A stretch of 6,428 bases of DNA. Source: Nitrospirota bacterium. Lineage in GTDB: Bacteria > Nitrospirota > Thermodesulfovibrionia > Thermodesulfovibrionales > JdFR-85. The position numbers were made by a program, and so were the translations under genes. The DNA lies in the NCBI GenBank assembly GCA_013151785.1, contig JAADHP010000107.1:1-6428 (forward strand), read 5' to 3'. The notes under the pieces were generated by a model, which had not been told where the DNA came from, searched no databases, and saw only the letters and a program-made list of their open reading frames with translations. Below are positions 1 through 4,858 of the stretch, one piece after another (within the stretch, counting starts at the first letter, position 1; the number at the start of each line of letters is the position of its first letter).

Positions 1-342
1 TGCAAGGGGCATGAGATACTCAATGTCTCTGTCTTCAGGTTGCCTCATCTGAGCGCAATCACACTCATGCGTGAAGTTGTAGGCAAATCTGAGGGCATCA
101 AGATACTCTTTCTTTACCAATCCCTTCCGTATGTATTCACGTTCAAATCTCTCAATCAGATCATTGTGGGTTAGGCTGCCGATGTTTTCGATCTCAAAAA
201 CTCCCATGAGTGCATATATCATGGCATGGTAGAGCTTTGTTAATGTGGCAAGATTGCTCACCCCTGTGGCTTTGATAATCTCTGCCTCTTTCAGACTTTC
301 CGTAGCTTCAGTAAACCTTCTATGCATTACCGTGCTCTTCAT
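1..342 (-). CDS. HEPN domain protein, 3' end cut by window edge
   Basis: An open frame of 114 codons starts at ATG 342 and runs without a stop to base 1, so the C-terminus is missing. The ribosome binding site AAGGAGG (347-353) lies 4 bases before the ATG and fixes the start. The protein reads as an all-helical HEPN domain. An N-terminal helix (about residues 10-25) is followed by a helix with L-Y-H-A-M-I-Y-A-L (37-45), then S-L-T-H-N-D-L-I-E-R-F (56-66), then a helix ending in R85-x6-H92, followed by E-C-D-C (93-96). The Rx4-6H motif is the catalytic signature of HEPN ribonucleases, so R85 and H92 are candidate active-site residues. HEPN proteins often pair with MNT nucleotidyltransferases as toxin-antitoxin systems, but no partner is visible in the window. 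It could lie beyond base 1. The family call is fairly firm; an RNase role is inference. Confidence 0.85.
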   Translation of the reverse strand, partial: MKSTVMHRRFTEATESLKEAEIIKATGVSNLATLTKLYHAMIYALMGVFEIENIGSLTHNDLIERFEREYIRKGLVKKEYLDALRFAYNFTHECDCAQMRQPEDRDIEYLMPLA

Positions 343-346
343 GGTA

Positions 347-353
347 CCTCCTT
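347..353 (-). promoter_or_regulatory. Ribosome binding site of HEPN gene
   Basis: AAGGAGG on the minus strand is a near-perfect anti-16S match, 4 bases upstream of the ATG at 342. It supports this start for a gene whose end is outside the window. Confidence 0.7.
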
Positions 354-356
354 AAT

Positions 357-372
357 GAGTTCTTCCGAATTC
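357..372. repeat. Short dyad GAGTTC-N4-GAATTC upstream of HEPN gene
   Basis: GAGTTC and GAATTC flank the 4-base centre TTCC and match as an inverted repeat at five of six positions. The dyad sits just upstream of the HEPN ribosome binding site and downstream of its predicted -10 box, so it would lie in the 5' leader. It could be an operator or a weak hairpin. Dyads this short also occur by chance. Confidence 0.25.
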
Positions 373-394
373 TCCTGATCACTTTTATAGTTTC

Positions 395-400
395 ATTATA
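395..400 (-). promoter_or_regulatory. Putative -10 box for HEPN gene
   Basis: The minus strand reads GGGTATAATG, a perfect TATAAT about 53 bases upstream of the HEPN start codon, which would give a leader of roughly 45 bases. No good -35 hexamer is visible at 16-18 bases spacing (the sequence there is A-rich), so the call rests on the -10 box and its position in a divergent intergenic region. Confidence 0.4.
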
Positions 401-452
401 CCCTGTTTAAAGAACCACTTTTTAATTTCACAAAATCTTCACAATCTTTTTT

Positions 453-458
453 TATTAT
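453..458 (+). promoter_or_regulatory. Possible -10 box giving leaderless RseC-like mRNA
   Basis: TATTAT lies exactly 12 to 7 bases before the ATG at 465, where a -10 box would sit if transcription began on the start codon. No ribosome binding site lies between it and the ATG, and no good -35 is seen. A competing plus-strand promoter is TTCCGA (363-368), 17 bases, TATAGT (386-391), which would give a leader of about 65 bases. Both are weak. Confidence 0.25.
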
Positions 459-464
459 AGATAT

Positions 465-890
465 ATGGAAGAAATTGGTATTGTAAAAAAAATTGATGGC
501 GTAACCGCAAAGGTTGTGATCAAAAAGTCCTCCGCATGTGACCACTGCGTAAAGGAAGAGTGTGACATGGAAAGTGTTGATTTTGAGGTGGAGGCAATTA
601 ATGCTGCCAATGCACAGGTAGGCCAGACAGTAAAGGTGGTAATGAAGGCACAGACATATATAAAGGGTGCATTGCTTCTGTATATCCTGCCTGTTCTTGC
701 ACTTTTTGTGGGTGCTATATTCGGAAAGATATACCTGCCCGATGCATTCAAGGGAATCAGCCCGGAAACCGCTGCGGTAATCGGTGGATTTCTGATGATG
801 ATTATTTCCTTTCTGATAATAAAAATTGTCTCTTCAAGGATGGAAAAGAAGACGGAATACAGATCCGTTATTGAAGAGATAATTCGATAA
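465..890 (+). CDS. RseC/MucC-like two-helix membrane protein
   Basis: This 141-residue protein fits the SoxR-reducing system RseC/MucC family in size and layout. The N-terminal cytoplasmic part begins M-E-E-I-G-I-V, typical of the family start, and has a cysteine cluster C25-x2-C28-x4-C33 that could bind a metal or Fe-S centre. Two hydrophobic helices follow (about 66-87 and 103-121), then a short charged tail. In Escherichia coli, RseC takes part with Rsx/Rnf proteins in keeping SoxR reduced, and it is encoded in the sigma-E operon. Here it stands alone, divergent from the HEPN gene and convergent with the histidine kinase, with no rpoE or rnf gene in view. It lacks a recognisable ribosome binding site. 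The family call is fairly sure, but its role in this organism is not known from the sequence. Confidence 0.85.
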   Translation: MEEIGIVKKIDGVTAKVVIKKSSACDHCVKEECDMESVDFEVEAINAANAQVGQTVKVVMKAQTYIKGALLLYILPVLALFVGAIFGKIYLPDAFKGISPETAAVIGGFLMMIISFLIIKIVSSRMEKKTEYRSVIEEIIR

Positions 891-934
891 AACAGAACTC
901 TATCACGGCAAGCATGAGCTTTGTAAAAGTGTCT

Positions 935-949
935 GATTCATGATTCATG
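935..949. repeat. 7-base tandem repeat (GATTCAT x2) at kinase stop codon
   Basis: GATTCATGATTCATG is two copies of a 7-base unit plus one base. The stop codon of the histidine kinase (938-940, minus strand) lies inside it, so the last kinase codons and the stop are encoded by the repeat. It is probably a small slippage duplication. Confidence 0.6.
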
Positions 950-1813
950 TCTCCTTCTTAAAGGTAATTTTATCTTAAAAGTGGTGCCCTTACCTACAGT
1001 GCTTTTAACCTCAATAGTGCCACCGTGGGCCTGTATCACCTCTTTTACGAATGCAAGCCCGAGCCCGGGTCCATAGACCTTTGATGTGAAAAGAGGATCG
1101 AATATGTACTTTATCTTCTCCTCGGGTATTCCTTTTCCTGTATCGGATATTGTTACCACGATCTGTTTGCCTGCGACAGATGTCTTAATCTCAAGAACCC
1201 TATGTTCCTTATCCATTGCATCAACAGAGTTTTTGAAAATGTTTGATAAGGCTGATTTTATTTTTCCTCTGTCAAGCAGCACCGGAGGAAGTTTCTCCTG
1301 CAAGTGCAGCCTTACGGTTATCTTATTATTCCTGAAAATCTCATCAAATACTTCCATCACCTCGGAAATAACTTTATTAATGTTAGATGACTCTCTTGTA
1401 AGCTGATCTGGCTCAAACCTGACAAGCCTGTTTACCATTTGTTCGAGCCTCTCCACATCCTCTATGACCCTTTCCATGTATTTTCTGTCAGACGCATCCT
1501 CTGGAAGGCCCTTGAGCATCCTTCTTGCAAAACCTCCAATGGAAGTAAGAGGATTTCTTATCTCATGGGTCAACTGATCTGCCATCTTCTTAAGTGCCTC
1601 CGTACGCTTTGACTCAATAAACTTTTCTCTTGCATCCTGCATGGAAATAAACAATTCTGGCTCCTGTTCAAACAGGCTTTTGCATTTTTCAGAACAGAAA
1701 CGGTAGTCCTTTTTCTGATACTCAGAAGAAAAAGGACTATCCTTATCAACCAGCATTCCACAGACAGGGTCAGCCCTCTTGTTCTTGTCCCTGTCATCTT
1801 CAAGAATCTTCAT
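938..1813 (-). CDS. Soluble histidine kinase with N-terminal YHS metal-binding domain
   Basis: This 291-residue sensor kinase has no membrane segment. Residues 13-55 form a YHS/TRASH-like domain with D-P-V-C18-G-M, then Y-R-F-C40-S-E-K-C44, cysteines of the kind that bind copper or other soft metals. A short linker helix leads to the HisKA domain, whose H-box carries the phospho-accepting H83 (H-E-I-R-N-P-L-T). The HATPase domain has the N-box with N195, the G1 box D224-T-G-K-G, an F-box-like F-D-P-L-F-T-S-K (238-245) and a G2 box G-P-G-L-G-L (248-253). It should autophosphorylate with ATP and pass the phosphate to a response regulator, but none is in the window. It is the last gene of the operon led by the copper-type ATPase, which suggests cytoplasmic metal sensing (inference). 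Its start lies 3 bases after the DUF1566 stop, implying translational coupling. Confidence 0.95.
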   Translation of the reverse strand: MKILEDDRDKNKRADPVCGMLVDKDSPFSSEYQKKDYRFCSEKCKSLFEQEPELFISMQDAREKFIESKRTEALKKMADQLTHEIRNPLTSIGGFARRMLKGLPEDASDRKYMERVIEDVERLEQMVNRLVRFEPDQLTRESSNINKVISEVMEVFDEIFRNNKITVRLHLQEKLPPVLLDRGKIKSALSNIFKNSVDAMDKEHRVLEIKTSVAGKQIVVTISDTGKGIPEEKIKYIFDPLFTSKVYGPGLGLAFVKEVIQAHGGTIEVKSTVGKGTTFKIKLPLRRRHES

Positions 1814-1816
1814 TAC

Positions 1817-2875
1817 TCAGAGGTCCTCCTTTCGCAGATCAGTGAGACTGCTGACAGGCCACACATGAAAATAAGCCCCCTTTTTCTGCCCCACTCCGAC
1901 CGCTCCTTTCATAAGATAGAGCGCCCATGCCCAGTCAGGCTCATACATGCTTGTTGTTGAAGACCAGTACCCATCACGAACATCAATGAAGGGATGTCCT
2001 GATGGCAATGCAGGGCTGTGGGTGCTACAGTCTACCAGGGATTCAAGTTCATTGATATTGGGAAGCCTCCATTTAGCCAGTATATTTTTTTTGTTATTAA
2101 ATTCTGCCACTGCATTCAGTGCCTCGGACCATGTTACCTGTCCATCTGTCAGGTCAGCCCTCTTCAGCCAGCAGAGGTTTGTCAGATGGTCTACAACTAT
2201 ATCCTCGATAACCTCAAAACGCTGCGACGGCCATACCTGCCCGAAGCGGAACTCACCGTCCTGGCCTGTGCCTGCGCAGGGAACCGACCGTCCGTCAGAA
2301 TCATAGCACTTCATCTGACCTGTAGCGGGAAGCACACCATATCCTTTACCACGAACAGGCCAGAGAAGAAAGAACTGTCTTTTACCACCGTAGAACATCC
2401 GTGCACCATCCATGTTAATGTACCAGGCATAGGCAGGATTGATAGCTGCTGAGGTCGATGTCCAGTACCATCCATTGAATACATTGACAAAGGGATGTCC
2501 CTCTGGCAAGGCTGGTCTCCTGGTCTGGTGACTGATAAGGCTTCGGAGTTCACGACGGTTGGGAAGACGCCAGTCAGAGAAGCCGAAGAGACCTTTCCTG
2601 TTCATGTCCTTTATGAAGTCCAGTGCCTCCTGCCAAAGCAGGGGGAATTCAGCAAGGTTTGCATTCCTTGTCCATACAAGACCGGTAAGCATATCCAGGA
2701 CAGTCTGGCCCTTACGCCTGAATCGTGGCCGGGGCCAGGAAACACCTTTCCTGAACTCCCCGTCCTGGCCGCTTCCAGGACATGGGATTTCACGACCGGC
2801 TGTATCATGACAGGTTACTTGCCCGGTCTGGATATACCCTTTCAGGTTCATTAATCTCTCATCTGAAATAGGCAT
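1817..2875 (-). CDS. Tandem DUF1566 (Lcl C-terminal-like) repeat protein
   Basis: This 352-residue protein is two head-to-tail copies of a DUF1566 module, roughly residues 17-175 and 185-342, offset by about 167. Each copy has, in order, T-G-Q with a Cys, a second Cys ten residues further on, G-Q-D-G-E-F-R, W-P-x2-R-F, D-x-L-T-x-L-x-W, W-R-L-P-N (102 and 269), P-A-L-P-x-G-H-P-F (121 and 288), Y-W-(T/S)-S-T and a closing W-P-V. The Cys pairs are C22/C32 and C190/C200. DUF1566 modules are often found in exported or surface proteins and in Legionella collagen-like protein, yet no signal peptide or membrane helix is seen here. Function is unknown. The start overlaps the phosphorylase end by 17 bases. 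An alternative ATG at 2851 (M9), 7 bases after the phosphorylase stop with a weak GAGAG upstream, may be the real start. Confidence 0.9.
   Translation of the reverse strand: MPISDERLMNLKGYIQTGQVTCHDTAGREIPCPGSGQDGEFRKGVSWPRPRFRRKGQTVLDMLTGLVWTRNANLAEFPLLWQEALDFIKDMNRKGLFGFSDWRLPNRRELRSLISHQTRRPALPEGHPFVNVFNGWYWTSTSAAINPAYAWYINMDGARMFYGGKRQFFLLWPVRGKGYGVLPATGQMKCYDSDGRSVPCAGTGQDGEFRFGQVWPSQRFEVIEDIVVDHLTNLCWLKRADLTDGQVTWSEALNAVAEFNNKKNILAKWRLPNINELESLVDCSTHSPALPSGHPFIDVRDGYWSSTTSMYEPDWAWALYLMKGAVGVGQKKGAYFHVWPVSSLTDLRKEDL
1825..1831 (-). promoter_or_regulatory. Ribosome binding site of histidine kinase, inside upstream gene
   Basis: AAGGAGG on the minus strand encodes part of the last codons of the DUF1566 gene and also serves the kinase start at 1813. 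The 11-base spacing is longer than usual. Together with the 3-base gap between the genes, it points to coupled translation. Confidence 0.55.
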
Positions 2876-4604
2876 TCAACACATACTGTTGCATCATCCT
2901 CTGGGTATTGAAAAAAGAGCCGTTGAATGCAATGGCATGTCTCATTACCTCAATATATCGATCCCTGTATTCATAGAACATGGGGATAATAATATGTTCA
3001 AGCTTATCATAAAGTATCTGAGCATCCCTCAATCTTTCATTAGCTTCTACACCCTCGCTGTTTCTTTCTCCTATCGACCAGCCTGTCACATTCTCGATAT
3101 GTCCTTCCAACCACCAGCCGTCAAGGACGCTCAGACTTGGAACACCATTCAAAGCAGCCTTCATTCCGCTGGTGCCCGAGGCCTCCATGGGAGGATGAGG
3201 GGTATTAAGCCACAGGTCAACACCGGCTACAATCATTTTTGCCAGCCGCAGGTCATAGCCCTGAAGATAAACAACCTTTATTTGGTCCTTCAATTGTTCC
3301 CCGAACCTGAAGATTCTCTTTATCAGTTCCTTACCTTCTCCATCCTGTGGGTGTGCCTTGCCTGCACAGATCACCTGCAGCCGACCAACCTTTTCGGAGA
3401 TGGCCTTCAAACGCTCTGTATCCGTGAAGAAGAGATCCAGGCGTTTGTAGGGTGTTGCCCGACGGGCAAAGCCAACCGTGAATATCTCTCTGTCCATCCC
3501 GGCCCCTGTCTTCTGGTTCACATAGTTTATCAATTCCTCTTTTACCATCATATGTGCCTCAAAAACCTCGGGTTTCGGTATGCCAGAGGCCTTTCGCAGG
3601 CTGAAATTGTCCTGTCTCCAGCCAGGAATGTAACGGTCAAAGAGTTCCTGAAATGGTGGTGATGCCCATGTGGCAGCATGGATACCGTTGGTTATAGAGT
3701 CGATGCTGAAACCTTTAAACATCATGCGGGAGACCTCGCCGTGCCTCTTGGCCACTCCATTGACATAATGGCTCAGATTGAGTGCAAGATAGGTCATATT
3801 CAGGGCATGTACGTCCTCCATTTCTGAAACCTTTTTTCCTTCCTCAAGCACATGCCTGGCCAAGTTCAGGCAGAAGATGTCCTTCATCTCCAGGAATTCA
3901 TCACGCTGCAGAACCTTCGCAACAAGGTCAAGAGAGAACTGGTCGTGTCCTGCTGGCACTGGTGTATGGGTGGTAAAGACGCACTTCCTTCTTACAGCCT
4001 CTATATCATCACGAGAAATAACATCTCTTCCAGCACTGCGCGCCTTCTCATCCAGCAACTCCAGCGTAAGCAGTGCCGCATGGCCTTCATTCATGTGAAA
4101 TCGTTCAATATTGTGATAATTCATGGCACGGAGTATCTTCACACCACCGATTCCCAGTATCACCTCCTGACAGAGACGATAGTAATGGTCTCCTCCGTAG
4201 AGATGGTGTGTCAGTGTACGGTCCCATTCAGAGTTCTCCGGAAGATCAGCATCCAGCAGATAGACAGGAACAATGTGGCCACTTATCCCTTTTACAGAGT
4301 ACTTCCAGGCACGCAGATGGACTGTTCGTCCTTCTATCATAACGGCAGTTCTCTCACTGCCCTCATGAAGAAAATCCTCCACCTTCCATTCCACAGGGTC
4401 TTCCTGCTGCCAGCCATCCTGCAAAAGCCTCTGGCGAAAATAACCCTTTCTGTAAAGAAGGGTAACGGCAACCATTGGAATGCCCAGGTCAGCAGCGGAG
4501 CGGATTGTATCCCCTGCAAGCACACCGAGGCCTCCGGCATATGTGGGCATCCCTTCGTCAAGGGCCATCTCCATTGAAAAATAGGCTATTGATCCTTTAT
4601 CCAT
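2859..4604 (-). CDS. glgP: Alpha-glucan (glycogen-type) phosphorylase, short form
   Basis: This 581-residue PLP enzyme phosphorolyses alpha-1,4-glucans to glucose-1-phosphate in the cytoplasm. It belongs to the alpha-glucan phosphorylase subgroup related to TIGR02094. The start has the family motif A-Y-F-S-M-E-M (7-13) and Y-A-G-G-L-G-V-L-A-G-D (22-32). Then come H-M-N-E-G-H (170-175), N-G-I-H (306-309), G-F-A-R-R-A-T-P-Y-K-R (378-388), A-G-K-A-H-P (414-419) and E-A-S-G-T-S-G-M-K (474-482), where K482 is the expected PLP Schiff-base lysine. The protein begins directly at the catalytic core, lacking the roughly 100-residue DUF3417 N-terminal region of longer members, so it is a short but complete type. 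A ribosome binding site GAGAGG (4609-4614) lies 4 bases before the ATG. It sits 41 bases after the ATPase fragment and overlaps the DUF1566 gene. Sharing an operon with a copper-type ATPase is unusual. Confidence 0.95.
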   Translation of the reverse strand: MDKGSIAYFSMEMALDEGMPTYAGGLGVLAGDTIRSAADLGIPMVAVTLLYRKGYFRQRLLQDGWQQEDPVEWKVEDFLHEGSERTAVMIEGRTVHLRAWKYSVKGISGHIVPVYLLDADLPENSEWDRTLTHHLYGGDHYYRLCQEVILGIGGVKILRAMNYHNIERFHMNEGHAALLTLELLDEKARSAGRDVISRDDIEAVRRKCVFTTHTPVPAGHDQFSLDLVAKVLQRDEFLEMKDIFCLNLARHVLEEGKKVSEMEDVHALNMTYLALNLSHYVNGVAKRHGEVSRMMFKGFSIDSITNGIHAATWASPPFQELFDRYIPGWRQDNFSLRKASGIPKPEVFEAHMMVKEELINYVNQKTGAGMDREIFTVGFARRATPYKRLDLFFTDTERLKAISEKVGRLQVICAGKAHPQDGEGKELIKRIFRFGEQLKDQIKVVYLQGYDLRLAKMIVAGVDLWLNTPHPPMEASGTSGMKAALNGVPSLSVLDGWWLEGHIENVTGWSIGERNSEGVEANERLRDAQILYDKLEHIIIPMFYEYRDRYIEVMRHAIAFNGSFFNTQRMMQQYVLNAYFR

Positions 4605-4645
4605 GTTTCCTCTCTTTATGTTTTAATTAATCATAAAGGCGTAGG

Positions 4646-4858
4646 TCATTTTAATTTCAAAAACCGCGCATTTATGGCCACAACCACTGTGCTCAGAGAC
4701 ATGAGCACAGCACCCATTGCAGGACTCAGGAGTATGCCGTACTTATAGAGAACACCCGCAGCAAGGGGAATGGCAAAGGTATTGTAGCCTGTTGCCCATG
4801 CAAGGTTTTGCATCATCTTCTTATAAGTGGCCTTTGCAAGTCCGATGAACCGCATCAA
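4646..4858 (-). pseudogene. Frameshifted C-terminal part of the CopB-type ATPase (TM7-TM8)
   Basis: This 70-codon frame can be read from TTG 4858 or ATG 4855. It contains the C-terminal end of the P1B ATPase encoded just upstream in another frame. It shows G-L-A-K-A-T-Y-K-K-M, then N-x6-Y-N-x4-P (the TM7 metal-site signature of CPH-type pumps), L-L-S-P-A-M-G-A-V-L, and M-S-L-S-T (the TM8 M-S-x-S-T signature), ending V-A-I-N-A-R-F-L-K-L-K. No independent ribosome binding site or family start exists, so it is not a separate gene but the 3' end of the split ATPase. It overlaps the main ATPase frame at 4821-4858. It could be a real mutation or a sequence error. Confidence 0.85.

Noticed and set aside
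455..751. 98-codon minus-strand frame over the RseC-like gene
   Set aside because: It is antisense to a recognisable family member and has no domain signature or ribosome binding site.
891..937. Possible bidirectional terminator between the RseC-like gene and the kinase
   Set aside because: Only a 4-base AAGC/GCTT stem with a 4-base loop is visible and no T-run follows, which is too weak to call.
2889..3662. 257-codon plus-strand open frame
   Set aside because: It lies wholly antisense to the well-conserved phosphorylase, its translation shows no domain or consistent composition, and it has no convincing ribosome binding site.
3852..4577. 241-codon plus-strand open frame
   Set aside because: It is antisense to the N-terminal half of the phosphorylase and has low-complexity, unstructured translation, so it is a shadow of the real frame.
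4630..4660. Internal minus-strand promoter before the phosphorylase (TTGAAA, then TATGAT)
   Set aside because: The spacing is 19 bases and both boxes are imperfect in an AT-rich gap, so it cannot be told from chance.
4821..4858. Programmed ribosomal frameshift in the ATPase
   Set aside because: There is no slippery heptamer or obvious stimulatory hairpin, and a simple +1 shift would give D-A-V-I-G, two residues shorter than the expected alignment. A 5-base deletion fits better.
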